DNA from: PALSA-607 sp036501485
Lineage (GTDB): Bacteria; Actinomycetota; Actinomycetes; Acidothermales; Acidothermaceae
Direction of reading: 5' to 3'
Assembly (NCBI GenBank): GCA_036501485.1
Contig: DASYAG010000120.1
Coordinates: 3,288-67,287 of the forward strand
Length of the DNA stretch: 64,000 nucleotides
A model generated the notes under the pieces. That model worked only from the letters and a program-made list of their open reading frames with translations, did not search any database and had not been told where the DNA came from. Positions 17,532 to 26,242 of this stretch are shown here, piece after piece. Every line of letters starts with the position of its first letter. The stretch's first letter is position 1. The translations under genes were made by a program, and so were the position numbers.

Positions 17532-17802
17532 TCCGTTCGCACACCTGTCCCGTTAACAAAGCCGATTAAGAGCTCTCCGAACCGTCACACCTCGCGCCCT
17601 GCGTGGACCTTGTCGATGTGGGACGCGCTGTTGGCCAGACACGCGGACCCCAAGCTGGTTCCGTTGCGGCGCGCCAGGTGAGAGTCGAGTCCACGCCGTG
17701 CGATTCTAGGCAACGCGTTTGGTGTGGTCAAAATGTCGTCAAGATCGCTAAGCGATTGCGGTTCCGACGAAGCACAGGCGGTCTGACCTGGTCTTTTAGT
17801 TG
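17532..17802. other. Intergenic region between the E2 gene and the tRNA genes
   Basis: About 270 bases. I see no gene, no clear terminator and no integrase or attachment-site repeat. A frame at 17603-17929 only exists because it reads through the tRNA genes. Confidence 0.6.
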
Positions 17803-17875
17803 TAGCCCCGACGGGATTCGAACCCGCGCTACCGCCTTGAGAGGGCGGCGTCCTAGGCCGCTAGACAACGGGGCC
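17803..17875 (-). tRNA. tRNA-Glu (CTC)
   Basis: Cloverleaf read on the minus strand: acceptor GGCCCCG pairs with CGGGGCT, the anticodon stem CCGCC/GGCGG encloses loop CTCTCAA with anticodon CTC, and the T-arm contains GGTTCGAATCC. Discriminator A; CCA is not encoded. Confidence 0.95.
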
Positions 17876-17896
17876 GTGCGCTTACATTCGGCCTTG

Positions 17897-17971
17897 TGGC
17901 TGGGGTACCAGGACTCGAACCTAGACTAGCTGAACCAGAATCAGCCGGGCTGCCAATTACCCCATACCCCA
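17897..17971 (-). tRNA. tRNA-Gln (CTG)
   Basis: Minus-strand cloverleaf with acceptor TGGGGTA/TACCCCA, anticodon stem GCTGA/TCAGC and loop TTCTGGT (anticodon CTG), and T-arm GGTTCGAGTCC. Discriminator G and an encoded CCA at 17899-17897. It lies directly downstream of gltX. Confidence 0.95.
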
Positions 17972-18052
17972 TCTGATCGGACAGGCCTCCCCGATCGCTG
18001 GTCGAGTGTATCGGACCCAACGGGGCCTTCCCAAAGCGCTGAGGGACCGCTC

Positions 18053-19534
18053 CTACTCCCCCTCGGCGCGCGTCGACGCCGCCGCTCGTCGCAGCCGGGC
18101 CATGCTGCGCTCGCGGCCGAGCAACTCCATCGACTCGAACAGCGGCGGCGACACCGTTCGCCCGGTAATGGCGACCCGCAGCGGCGCGTACGCGTTGCGT
18201 GGCTTGAGCCCGAGTTCGCCAATCAACACCGCCTCGAGCGCCTCCTTGATGTCGTCCGCGTGCCAGCGTTCGAGCGGATCCAGCGCCGCCACTGCCGCCG
18301 CCAACACAGGTGCAGCCGCCGCATTCAAGTTCTTCGCCACCGCCTCGACGTCCGGCGCGAAAAGATCGTCGTCGACGAACAGAAAGCCCAGCATTCCGAC
18401 GGCCTCCGACAACACGGTGATGCGTTCCTGCACCAGCGGCGCGCCGCCGGCAAGAAGCCGAAGCTGATCGGACGTCGGCGGCTCGGCAATCATCCCGACG
18501 TTCTGTAGGAACGGGAGGATCCGAATGGCAGCCTCGTCGGGTGCGAGCTCGCGAATCTTGACGCCATTGATTGCCTCGCACTTCTTCAAGTCGAAGCGCG
18601 CCGGGTTGCGACTCACCCGTTCGAGAGTGAAGGCGTCGACCATCTCCTGCAGGCTGAACAACTCGCGATCCTCACCCATCGACCATCCGACGAGCGCCAA
18701 GTAATTCAGCAACGCTTCGGGCAAGAACCCGCGCTCGCGGTAGAGCATCAGTGACGATTCCGGGTCGCGCTTTGACAGCTTCTTGTTGCCCTCGCCCATC
18801 ACGAACGGCAGGTGACCGAAGAGCGGCATCTGCCCGTCGGTGACGCCGATGTCGCCCAGTGCTTCATACAAAGCGATCTGTCGCGGGGTTGACGACAGCA
18901 AGTCTTCGCCACGCAGAACGTGCGTGATCCGCATGAGCGCATCATCAACCGGATTCACCAACGTGTAGAGCGGATTTCCGTCGGCTCGCACGAGCACGTA
19001 GTCAGGCACGAACTCGGGTTCGAAAGTCACCGGGCCGCGAATCAGATCGTCGAACGTGATCGCGCGATCGGGCATCCGCAATCGCAATGCGGGCTTGCGG
19101 CCGAGCGCCAGGAACGCATCGACCTGTGCCGGCGTCAATGAGCGGCAGTGGTTGTCGTATCCCGGCTGCCGGCCACTCAGCTTGTTGCGTGCTTCGACCT
19201 CTTCGGTCGTGCAGTAACAGTCGTATGCGTGCGGCGACGCAGCCAGTTTCGCGGCAATGTCGGCGTAGATAGCACCGCGTTCGGACTGCTTGTACGGCGC
19301 GTATGGGCCACCGATGTCGGGGCCTTCATCCCATGTCAGACCGAGCCAGTTCAGCGCATCAACCACACCGAGGTACGAGGCCTCGGTAGAGCGTTCAACG
19401 TCGGTATCTTCGACGCGAAAGACGAACGTGCCACCTTCGTGGCGCGCGTATGCCCAGTTGAACAGCGCCGTGCGGATGTTGCCGACGTGAATGTCGCCGG
19501 TCGGTGACGGCGCGAAGCGCACCCGTACGGTCAT
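18053..19534 (-). CDS. gltX: Glutamyl-tRNA synthetase
   Basis: A 493-residue class I synthetase with the HIGH-like signature HVGN (16-19) and the KMSKS-like loop KLSKR (252-256). Cysteines at 106, 108 and 130 suggest a zinc-binding insert. With gatCAB in this window, it is probably the non-discriminating type that charges both tRNA-Glu and tRNA-Gln with Glu. Its ATG overlaps the stop of the upstream FAH gene by four bases, and it is followed by tRNA-Gln and tRNA-Glu on the same strand. Confidence 0.95.
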   Translation of the reverse strand: MTVRVRFAPSPTGDIHVGNIRTALFNWAYARHEGGTFVFRVEDTDVERSTEASYLGVVDALNWLGLTWDEGPDIGGPYAPYKQSERGAIYADIAAKLAASPHAYDCYCTTEEVEARNKLSGRQPGYDNHCRSLTPAQVDAFLALGRKPALRLRMPDRAITFDDLIRGPVTFEPEFVPDYVLVRADGNPLYTLVNPVDDALMRITHVLRGEDLLSSTPRQIALYEALGDIGVTDGQMPLFGHLPFVMGEGNKKLSKRDPESSLMLYRERGFLPEALLNYLALVGWSMGEDRELFSLQEMVDAFTLERVSRNPARFDLKKCEAINGVKIRELAPDEAAIRILPFLQNVGMIAEPPTSDQLRLLAGGAPLVQERITVLSEAVGMLGFLFVDDDLFAPDVEAVAKNLNAAAAPVLAAAVAALDPLERWHADDIKEALEAVLIGELGLKPRNAYAPLRVAITGRTVSPPLFESMELLGRERSMARLRRAAASTRAEGE

Positions 19535-20343
19535 CGCGACCCCCCCGATCGAGACGAGCCGACGCTACCCACGACCGTATTCGTCAACGTGCCGATCCCT
19601 TCGATGGTCACCGAAACCTCATCGCCAGGCACGATCGGACCGACACCAGCCGGCGTCCCGGTAAGAATGACGTCGCCGGGTAGCAGCGTCATGGCATCGC
19701 TGACGAACGCGACAAGCTTCACCACGTCGTGCAGTAACAGCGACGTGCGCGCGTTCTGCTTGACGGCACCGTTCACCGTGGTCGTAATTGCGAGGTCGCT
19801 CGGGTCGACGTCCGTGTCGATCCACGGACCCAACGGGCAGAACGTGTCGAACCCCTTAGCCCTGGCCCACTGGCCGTCGGCCTTCTGCAAGTCACGCGCC
19901 GTCACGTCGTTCGCGCACGTGTAGCCGAGGATCACTTCGGGCACTCGCTCGACGGGCACCTCTCGGCAGAGCCGCCCGATCACAACCGCAAGCTCTCCCT
20001 CGAAATCAACGTGCGTCGACAGCCTCGGGTAGCTAATGGCAGCGCCTGGCCCAATGACGGACGTCGACGGCTTGAGGAACAGCACGGGCTGATCCGGCGG
20101 CTCGCCACCCATCTCGCGCGCGTGGTCGGCGTAGTTCTTGCCGATCGCCACCACCTTGCTCGGGAGCACAGGTGGCAGCAGCCGGACGCCGGCCAGCGGC
20201 AACCTCAGCCCGCTGAACGTGACCTCGCCGAAGGGGTGGCCGTTGATGACCGCGACTTCTTCGGCGCCCGGCGATCCACCGATAGCACCGAACGCAAAGC
20301 CCGCGACGTCAGGGTCACCGTAGGAAAATCTCGCGATTCGCAC
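19531..20343 (-). CDS. Fumarylacetoacetate hydrolase (FAH)-family protein
   Basis: A 270-residue protein of the FAH family, which hydrolyses or decarboxylates acylpyruvate-like compounds or acts as an oxaloacetate tautomerase/decarboxylase. Metal-binding acids are visible in DFEGELAVVIGR and in CANDVTARDLQ. An FAH gene directly upstream of glutamyl-tRNA synthetase is conserved in actinobacteria (Rv2993c in M. tuberculosis, from memory). Start GTG 20343 has TAACCT six bases upstream and no ribosome-binding site, so it is probably leaderless. Confidence 0.88.
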   Translation of the reverse strand: MRIARFSYGDPDVAGFAFGAIGGSPGAEEVAVINGHPFGEVTFSGLRLPLAGVRLLPPVLPSKVVAIGKNYADHAREMGGEPPDQPVLFLKPSTSVIGPGAAISYPRLSTHVDFEGELAVVIGRLCREVPVERVPEVILGYTCANDVTARDLQKADGQWARAKGFDTFCPLGPWIDTDVDPSDLAITTTVNGAVKQNARTSLLLHDVVKLVAFVSDAMTLLPGDVILTGTPAGVGPIVPGDEVSVTIEGIGTLTNTVVGSVGSSRSGGSR

Positions 20344-20349
20344 CAGCCG

Positions 20350-20355
20350 AGGTTA
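20350..20355 (-). promoter_or_regulatory. -10 element for the FAH-gltX unit
   Basis: TAACCT on the minus strand, exactly six bases before GTG 20343; consistent with leaderless initiation. No convincing -35 seen. Confidence 0.45.
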
Positions 20356-20399
20356 CCGGTTGCGGCAACTCGGCGCCGGGGCCACCAAATCGACCTGAC

Positions 20400-21986
20400 T
20401 CAGGACGAGTGCTGGCGGAGTAGCCCGAACGTGTACGCGTCCTCCATCGCCTGCCATGACGCCGCGATCAGATTCTCGTCGACGCCGATGGTGTTCCATT
20501 CGGTCTTCCCGTCGCTCGTCTCGATGAGCACCCGCGTGATCGCGCCGGTGCCGTGCGCGCCATCGAGGATCCGCACCTTGTAGTCGATCAGCTCGAGTTC
20601 GCCGAGCTGCGGATAGAGGCGTTCGAGAGCGAGCCGAAGCGCCTTGTCGAGGGCGTTCACCGGGCCGTTCCCCTCGCCCGTCGAGACGATGCGTTCACCC
20701 TTTACCTGGACCTTGACGGTTGCCTCGGAGACGACCTGCCCATCGGCTCGCCGCTCAACGATGACCCGCCAAGATTCGAGGGTGAAGTAGCTCAACGGTT
20801 CGCCGTCGATCTCGGCGCGCAGCAGCAATTCGAACGACGCATCGGCTGCCTCGAACATGTACCCCTTGGCTTCTTGCGCCTTCACCCGATCGACAACACG
20901 ACCCACGACTTCTTTGTTGTTCGACAGGTCGAAGCCGAGCTCTTTGCTCTTCATCTCGACGCTGGCCCGACCGGCCATCTCGGAGACAAGCATGCGCATG
21001 TCATTTCCGACCAATGCGGGGTCGACGTGCTGGTACAGGTCGGATGACACCTTGATGGCCGACGCGTGCAGACCGCCCTTGTGCGCGAACGCAGACAAGC
21101 CTACGTAGGGCTGATGCGTGCGCGGTGACTGGTTCGCGATCTCAGCAACGACGTGGCTCACTCGACCGAGGTCAACCACGCGATCGTCGGGAAGCACACG
21201 TCGTCCGAGCTTCAGTTCGAGATTTGCAACTACGGTGACGAGATTCGCATTGCCGCAACGCTCGCCGTATCCGTTGATGACACCTTGCACGTGCGTGACG
21301 CCGGCCTCGACCGCGGCGAGCGTGTTCGCGACTGCGCAGCCAGTGTCGTCGTGCGTGTGGATGCCGAGCCGCGCGCCACTGCTTTCCAACACGGTCTGGA
21401 CGACGTCGGCGAGCTGCGTGGGCAACATCCCCCCGTTCGTGTCGCAGAGCACGATCACGTCGGCACCGGCTTCCGCCGCAACGCGAACCGCCTCGACGGC
21501 GTAGGCAGGATTAGCCTTGTATCCGTCGAAGAAATGTTCGGCATCGACGAACACGCGGCGGCCTTCACTGCGCAAGTGCTCGACCGTGTCGCGGATCATC
21601 GCAAGGTTCTCATCGAGCGTCGTCTTCAACGCCTCGAGCACGTGCCGGTCATGGCTCTTGGCGACGAGGCAAACGACCGGCGCTTCGGAGTCTCGCAACG
21701 CCGCTACTTGCGGGTCGTCGGCGGCCTTCACGTTCGGCTTGCGGGTCGCACCGAATGCGCTGAGCGTTGCGTTCTTGAGCTTCAGCTCGGTGCGGGCACG
21801 GCGAAAGAACTCAGTGTCCTTCGGCAGTGCGCCGGGCCATCCCCCCTCAATGAAACCGACGCCGAGGTCATCGAGGTTCTGCGCAATCGCCAATTTGTCG
21901 GCGACCGTGAGGGCCATGCCCTCACCCTGGGCGCCGTCACGCAAGGTTGTGTCGTAGACGTGAAAGGCGTCGGGCTGCGGAGCCAT
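20400..21986 (-). CDS. cimA: (R)-citramalate synthase
   Basis: A 528-residue member of the alpha-isopropylmalate/homocitrate synthase family, of CimA-type length with a C-terminal LeuA-like allosteric domain. The N-terminal barrel opens with YDTTLRDGAQGEG; metal ligands HTHDD and GYGERCGN are present. It condenses pyruvate and acetyl-CoA to citramalate, the threonine-independent entry to isoleucine. ATG 21986 follows GAGG by seven bases. The gene lies behind a leader peptide with two Ile codons and a terminator, which independently supports an isoleucine role over leuA. Confidence 0.9.
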   Translation of the reverse strand: MAPQPDAFHVYDTTLRDGAQGEGMALTVADKLAIAQNLDDLGVGFIEGGWPGALPKDTEFFRRARTELKLKNATLSAFGATRKPNVKAADDPQVAALRDSEAPVVCLVAKSHDRHVLEALKTTLDENLAMIRDTVEHLRSEGRRVFVDAEHFFDGYKANPAYAVEAVRVAAEAGADVIVLCDTNGGMLPTQLADVVQTVLESSGARLGIHTHDDTGCAVANTLAAVEAGVTHVQGVINGYGERCGNANLVTVVANLELKLGRRVLPDDRVVDLGRVSHVVAEIANQSPRTHQPYVGLSAFAHKGGLHASAIKVSSDLYQHVDPALVGNDMRMLVSEMAGRASVEMKSKELGFDLSNNKEVVGRVVDRVKAQEAKGYMFEAADASFELLLRAEIDGEPLSYFTLESWRVIVERRADGQVVSEATVKVQVKGERIVSTGEGNGPVNALDKALRLALERLYPQLGELELIDYKVRILDGAHGTGAITRVLIETSDGKTEWNTIGVDENLIAASWQAMEDAYTFGLLRQHSS

Positions 21987-22035
21987 CGGGTTACCTCAAC
22001 TTCGTTGGAAGTCCTACGGAATCGGTCCATTCAAA

Positions 22036-22068
22036 GCAAAAAGACCCCCCGCAGCATGCGGGAGGTCT
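22036..22068 (-). terminator. Attenuator terminator upstream of cimA
   Basis: On the minus strand AGACCTCCCGC pairs with GCGGGGGGTCT (one G-T pair) across a short loop and is followed by TTTTTG: a Rho-independent terminator between the leader peptide and cimA. A GC-rich hairpin (GGCGCGC/GCGCGCC) just upstream and a CTACTC/GAGTAG pairing inside the leader peptide are candidates for the alternative structures. Confidence 0.8.
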
Positions 22069-22094
22069 GGCGCGCTGGTCTTCGACCGGCGCGC

Positions 22095-22124
22095 CTACTC
22101 AATAATCGTCGCGGAGTAGGTCAC
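22095..22124 (-). CDS. cimA leader peptide with two consecutive Ile codons
   Basis: Nine codons from GTG 22124 to TAG: VTYSATIIE. The two adjacent isoleucines are both encoded by ATT, a codon uncommon in this GC-rich sequence. The frame sits between a promoter and a terminator directly before cimA, the arrangement of ribosome-mediated attenuation: Ile starvation stalls the ribosome and prevents the terminator. It starts six bases after a -10 and has no ribosome-binding site. Confidence 0.7.
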   Translation of the reverse strand: MTYSATIIE

Positions 22125-22130
22125 GCGTTT

Positions 22131-22160
22131 AGTGTGCCACACGATGTGCGGCCCAGTCAC
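22131..22160 (-). promoter_or_regulatory. Promoter of the cimA leader transcript
   Basis: Minus strand: GTGACT (22160-22155), 18-base spacer, CACACT (22136-22131), then six bases to the leader GTG. Confidence 0.6.
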
Positions 22161-22255
22161 GTCACCTGCTTGCCGGCGCGGTACGACGGAGCATTGAAGC
22201 CCAGCGCGCGCACTTGCAAGCGCTGGACTTCTATGCCCGTCTGATCAAGTGGACG

Positions 22256-23290
22256 TCAGCCGGTCGGTGTGGGGCTAGGGACCGGAATCGCCGAACCCGG
22301 CGGGCCTTCGTTCGCGGCCGGTGGCGAGCTCGGAGTGGCCGTCGCTGTCGCCGCACCAGAGCTCGGGCTGGTCGTCGGCGTCGCGCTGTCGCCCCCGCAC
22401 ACGCTGCCCGCGGGCACTTGGCAGTCGCCGGGCGCGACGATCCGCGCGTCGCTCGGGCTCACGAGCGTCAAGGAATCGGCGACGGAGACGAGGGACTGCA
22501 CGTCACCGTTGCTGACCGGACCGTCGAGTGTGATTGCCGCACCACCCGTCGTCCAGCCGATGCCGGCGTAGGTATCTTCCTTCATGAATACGTAGCCCTC
22601 GCTGCCGTTGACGGTGATTGGTGTCGAAGCGACTGGGCGCGCGCTAGCGAAATCTCCCTGCATCGAATCGCCGTCGACCTTCGTCACTCGCAGTTGGATC
22701 GCATTCGTTCCGTCACCAGGAGCGCCAGACGCCGGGTCGTATTCGACGTACCACGTCACGCTGTCTGCGCATTGATTGCGCGAGATCGTGCCCCACGCGC
22801 CGTAGAGCACGTAACCGGCGGGCGTCGCGGGCAGCATGTAGGTGAGACCCGCAACTTGTGCCGGCGAGGCGGTGACGTAGTAGTTCTCCGGCACGCAGCT
22901 CGTCGACGGCAACACCAAGCCGGGCGAGGGTGTCGCCGTTATGGTCGGCGTGCCAACAGGTGACGGGCTCGGCGTCACGTTGACAGTTGGTGTGGCCGAC
23001 TGCGGAACCGGCGATGCAACAGGCGTCGGTGTCGAAGAGCCCGAGCCAGGTGCGCCCGGAAGAATCGCGCGAGACGCGTTGGAGTGTGTGCCCACTACAA
23101 CCGCCGACACAGCAGCGATTGCCGCAACCGCGGCGGCGGCCGACACGATCGTGACGACCGGACGGTTCTGCTTTTCGCCTGCTGCGACCGAGACCTCATT
23201 CAGGCGACCGCCACTAATCGGCGTCCGGTCGGCAACGTTGTGAAGAGCAGCCCGCAATCGGGCGAGCGCTTCGTCGTCGTTGGGGGTCAT
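22256..23290 (-). CDS. Membrane-anchored protein with Pro/Ser/Thr-rich linkers; sigma-factor partner
   Basis: A 344-residue protein: short cytoplasmic N-terminus (1-47), one transmembrane helix (about 48-68, VVTIVSAAAAVAAIAAVSAVV), a Thr/Pro/Ser linker, an extracytoplasmic domain (about 125-290) with several Cys, and a Pro/Ser/Thr-rich tail. The ATG overlaps the stop of the ECF sigma gene (ATGA), as for anti-sigma or signal-sensing partners. No known anti-sigma motif is recognised, so that role rests on position and topology. ATG 23290 is chosen; the longer frame upstream is the sigma gene in another phase. Confidence 0.75.
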   Translation of the reverse strand: MTPNDDEALARLRAALHNVADRTPISGGRLNEVSVAAGEKQNRPVVTIVSAAAAVAAIAAVSAVVVGTHSNASRAILPGAPGSGSSTPTPVASPVPQSATPTVNVTPSPSPVGTPTITATPSPGLVLPSTSCVPENYYVTASPAQVAGLTYMLPATPAGYVLYGAWGTISRNQCADSVTWYVEYDPASGAPGDGTNAIQLRVTKVDGDSMQGDFASARPVASTPITVNGSEGYVFMKEDTYAGIGWTTGGAAITLDGPVSNGDVQSLVSVADSLTLVSPSDARIVAPGDCQVPAGSVCGGDSATPTTSPSSGAATATATPSSPPAANEGPPGSAIPVPSPTPTG

Positions 23291-23796
23291 TGCATCTTCT
23301 CCTTGAGCTTTGCGAGCGCGCGGGCGGGCGACGACTTCACGGTGCCGGGCTTGCAGCCGAGCAACCGTGCGGTCTCCGCTTCTGAAAGGTCGAGGTAGAA
23401 CCGCAGCACCAACACCGCGCGTTGCCGCGGCGGTAGCTGCTTGACGAGTTGCCACGTCTCGTCGACCTCCGCGGGGTCGACGGCCGACTCGCTCACGGTG
23501 GCGAGGTGCCTGCGTTCGCGGGCCGTGCGGCGATGGACATTCGTGCTCAGGTTCACGACCGAGCGCCGCAGGTACGCGGGCGGATCGCTCACCTGCGACT
23601 TGCTGCGCGCGAACCCGATGAAGGCATCGTGCACGACGTCTTCGGCCGCTGCTGCCGAACCTGTCAGCAGGTGCGCAAGACGCACCAGCCCCGGCCGGCA
23701 CCGGCGGTACAGGTGCTCGAGGCTGTCGCCGTCCGCCCGGGTCATGAGCCGGTCGGCGAGCCGGGCATCGCTCGCGTCCTGAGTCAGGCTGTACAT
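23287..23796 (-). CDS. ECF RNA polymerase sigma factor, SigE-like subfamily
   Basis: A 169-residue group IV sigma factor. Region 2 spans about 20-90 (LVRLAHLLTGSAAAAEDVVHDAF) and region 4 about 110-165 (LPPRQRAVLVLRFYLDLSEAETARLLGCKPGTVKS). The recognition helix is intact apart from a Pro at the usual Ser/Gln position (SSPARALAKLKE). ATG 23796 follows GGGGTG by ten bases. It is coupled to the membrane protein downstream, which suggests control by a surface signal. Confidence 0.85.
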   Translation of the reverse strand: MYSLTQDASDARLADRLMTRADGDSLEHLYRRCRPGLVRLAHLLTGSAAAAEDVVHDAFIGFARSKSQVSDPPAYLRRSVVNLSTNVHRRTARERRHLATVSESAVDPAEVDETWQLVKQLPPRQRAVLVLRFYLDLSEAETARLLGCKPGTVKSSPARALAKLKEKMQ

Positions 23797-23870
23797 GCCA
23801 TCAAGACACCCCACCCCGCGGTTCGGTTCCATCTGGGCCGCCGCGCCCGTCGGGTGCCACCCGCCAGGAC

Positions 23871-24956
23871 TCAGCAGACGGTGTGCATCCAGCCGTGCGG
23901 GTCGGGCGCGGTGCCGTACTGGACGGCGAGCAGCGAATCGCGCAGATCCTGGGTGACCTTGCCGGGGTGGCCGTCGCCCATCGTGAGCTCTCCCCCGCGC
24001 CAAGCCAACCGTCCGAGAGGTGTCACCGCCGCCGCTGTACCGCAGGCGAAAACCTCGGTGATGCGCCCCGATGTCACGCCGGATCGCCACTCGTCGATGT
24101 CGATCGGACGTTGCTGGGTCGCGTGTCCGTGCTCCGCGGCGATGGTCAGGATCGCGTCGCGCGTGACACCCTCCAGGATCGTGCCGGACACCGGCGGCGT
24201 CACCAACGTTCCGTCGTCGAACACGAAGTAGACATTCATGCCGCCGAGCTCTTCGACCCAACGCTTCTCGACTGCATCGAGGAAAACGACCTGGTCGCAG
24301 CCGTTCGCGCTGGCCTCTTGCTGCGCGACGAGACTGGCCGCATAGTTGCCCGCGCACTTCGCCGCTCCAGTACCGCCCGGAGCCGCCCGCGTGTACTCCT
24401 CCGACAGCCAGATCGACACCGGATGCAGGCCACCGGCGAAGTACGCGCCGGCAGGCGAGGCAATGATCAGGAACGTCACATGATTGGCAGGCCGGACGCC
24501 GAGGAAGGCCTCGGTCGCCATCATGAACGGCCTGATGTACAAGCTCTTTTCTTCTTCTGGCGACACCCACGTGCGATCGGCCTCGATCAGCAGGTCGGCG
24601 GCCGTCACGAAGTCGTCGACCGGCAGTTCAGGCAGCGCGAGCCGTGCCGCCGACCGCTGGAACCGTCGTCCGTTCGCGTCCGGCCTGAACGTCTTGATCG
24701 AACCGTCCGGCTGCACGTAGGCCTTGAAGCCCTCGAAGATCGACTGCCCGTAGTGGAAAACGGCAGTCGCCGGGTCGAGCGCGAGCGGACCGTAAGGTCG
24801 CAAGCTCGCGTTGTGCCAGCCCTCGTCCGGCGTCCAGGTGATCGTGACCATGTGGTCGGTGAAGACGCGGCCGAAGCCGGGATTCGCGAGTAGCTCATCA
24901 CGTTGAGCGGCCGGCACCGGCTCGGTCGGGTCGGTGCGGGTAAATTCGATGGTCAT
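23871..24956 (-). CDS. ilvE: Branched-chain amino-acid aminotransferase
   Basis: A 361-residue fold-type IV PLP aminotransferase that performs the last step of Val, Leu and Ile synthesis. The PLP Lys is Lys200 (TGAAKCAGNYAAS); the substrate motifs QSIFEGFKAY and FACGTAAAVTPLG are present. ATG 24956 has AAGGA seven bases upstream. It lies downstream of leuB on the same strand, with a 182-base gap where I see no further gene. Confidence 0.93.
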   Translation of the reverse strand: MTIEFTRTDPTEPVPAAQRDELLANPGFGRVFTDHMVTITWTPDEGWHNASLRPYGPLALDPATAVFHYGQSIFEGFKAYVQPDGSIKTFRPDANGRRFQRSAARLALPELPVDDFVTAADLLIEADRTWVSPEEEKSLYIRPFMMATEAFLGVRPANHVTFLIIASPAGAYFAGGLHPVSIWLSEEYTRAAPGGTGAAKCAGNYAASLVAQQEASANGCDQVVFLDAVEKRWVEELGGMNVYFVFDDGTLVTPPVSGTILEGVTRDAILTIAAEHGHATQQRPIDIDEWRSGVTSGRITEVFACGTAAAVTPLGRLAWRGGELTMGDGHPGKVTQDLRDSLLAVQYGTAPDPHGWMHTVC

Positions 24957-25138
24957 TGCTCAATCCTTACGGTCATGTGGTTGCGACGCTAGCCCACCGC
25001 GTTGTGTGTGGGCTGGATGACCCGGCTGGCCTCGGTAACTCACGAGGCTGGGTCGCAAGAAGCAGGGCCGGACGCCGGTCAGCTGGCGATTCGTTGTCGG
25101 CGCGCGGCTGGCTGCCGGCAGGCGTTCCGGCTGCAGGT

Positions 25139-26230
25139 TCAGCCGGCGACGCGGGCGGCCAGTGCGTCGCCGACCTCGTGGGTCGCGCGGCGGACCGGCT
25201 TAGGTACTCGGCCGGAGGCTGAGTCAGACGTAGTGGCTCGGTCTAGTTCAGCCAGGTCGGCCGCGACGGCGGCTTCGACGGTGGCGGCTGCTTCGGGGAG
25301 TCCGAGGTGGTCGAGCAGCATCGCGACCGAGAGCACGGTCGCGGTGGGGTCGGCAATCGCCTTGCCCGCAATGTCGGGCGCGCTGCCGTGCACCGGCTCG
25401 AACATGCTGGGCGTCGTCCGGGCCGGATTGATGTTGCCGCTGGCCGCGAGCCCGATGCCACCAGCGATCGCGGCGCCGAGGTCGGTGAGGATGTCGCCGA
25501 ACAGGTTGTCGGTCACGATGACGTCGAAGCGCTGCGGATCGGTGACGAAGTAAATGGTCGCGGCGTCGACGTGGCAGTAGTCGACCGCAACGTCAGGGAA
25601 GTCGGCCGAGACCGCCTTGACCGTTCTGGTCCACAGATCACCGGAGTGCACGAGCACGTTGTTCTTATGCACCAAGGTCAGCTTGCGCCGCGGACGATTT
25701 GCAGCGCGGGCGAACGCGTCGCGCACAACACGCTCGACACCGTAGGCGGTGTTGACGCTTTCTTCGGTCGCGATCTCGTGTGGTGTGCCCTTGCGCAGGA
25801 AGCCACCGGCGCCCGCGTATGCACCTTCGGTGCCTTCGCGGATCACCACGAAGTCGATGTCGGCCGGACCGACTCCGGCGAGCGGGCTCGTGACGCCCGG
25901 GAAAAGCTTCACCGGGCGCAGGTTCACGAAGTGGTCGAGCTCGAATCGCAGGCGTAGAAGTAGGCCGCGCTCGAGCACCCCGCTGGGCACCCCTGGATCG
26001 CCGACTGCACCGAGCAGGATCGCGTCATGCCCGCGCAGTTCGTCGAGCACCGAATCTGGGAGGGTCTCGCCGGTCGCGTGCCACCGCCGGGCGCCAAGGT
26101 CGTACTCGGTTCGCTCGACCTTCACGTCGTAGGCAGGCGTCACCGCGTCGAGGACCTTCAGACCCTCGTCGACCACCTCGGGGCCGATGCCATCACCAGC
26201 GATGACGGCCAGACGCACGCTGCGAGCCAT
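25139..26230 (-). CDS. leuB: 3-isopropylmalate dehydrogenase
   Basis: A 363-residue NAD-dependent decarboxylating dehydrogenase of leucine synthesis; the same enzyme usually handles citramalate-derived 3-methylmalate in the CimA route to isoleucine. Signatures include GDGIGPEV near the N-terminus, LRPVKLFPG, the catalytic Lys in VHKNNVL and the metal motif TDNLFGDILTDLG. ATG 26230 has TACGCT six bases upstream, which suggests leaderless initiation, although the GGGGA between them could also bind the ribosome. Confidence 0.93.
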   Translation of the reverse strand: MARSVRLAVIAGDGIGPEVVDEGLKVLDAVTPAYDVKVERTEYDLGARRWHATGETLPDSVLDELRGHDAILLGAVGDPGVPSGVLERGLLLRLRFELDHFVNLRPVKLFPGVTSPLAGVGPADIDFVVIREGTEGAYAGAGGFLRKGTPHEIATEESVNTAYGVERVVRDAFARAANRPRRKLTLVHKNNVLVHSGDLWTRTVKAVSADFPDVAVDYCHVDAATIYFVTDPQRFDVIVTDNLFGDILTDLGAAIAGGIGLAASGNINPARTTPSMFEPVHGSAPDIAGKAIADPTATVLSVAMLLDHLGLPEAAATVEAAVAADLAELDRATTSDSASGRVPKPVRRATHEVGDALAARVAG

Positions 26231-26236
26231 GTCCCC

Positions 26237-26242
26237 AGCGTA
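26237..26242 (-). promoter_or_regulatory. -10 element of leuB
   Basis: TACGCT on the minus strand, six bases before ATG 26230, matching the spacing of the other leaderless genes here. Confidence 0.45.

Noticed and set aside
17603..17929. A plus-strand frame of 108 codons including CSPDGIRTRATALRGRRPRPLDNGA
   Set aside because: It is a translation across the two minus-strand tRNA genes, a well-known false protein; the cloverleaves explain the sequence.
23291..23701. N-terminal extension of the sigma-partner membrane protein
   Set aside because: This stretch codes for the ECF sigma factor in another phase; ATG 23290 overlapping the sigma stop is the natural start.
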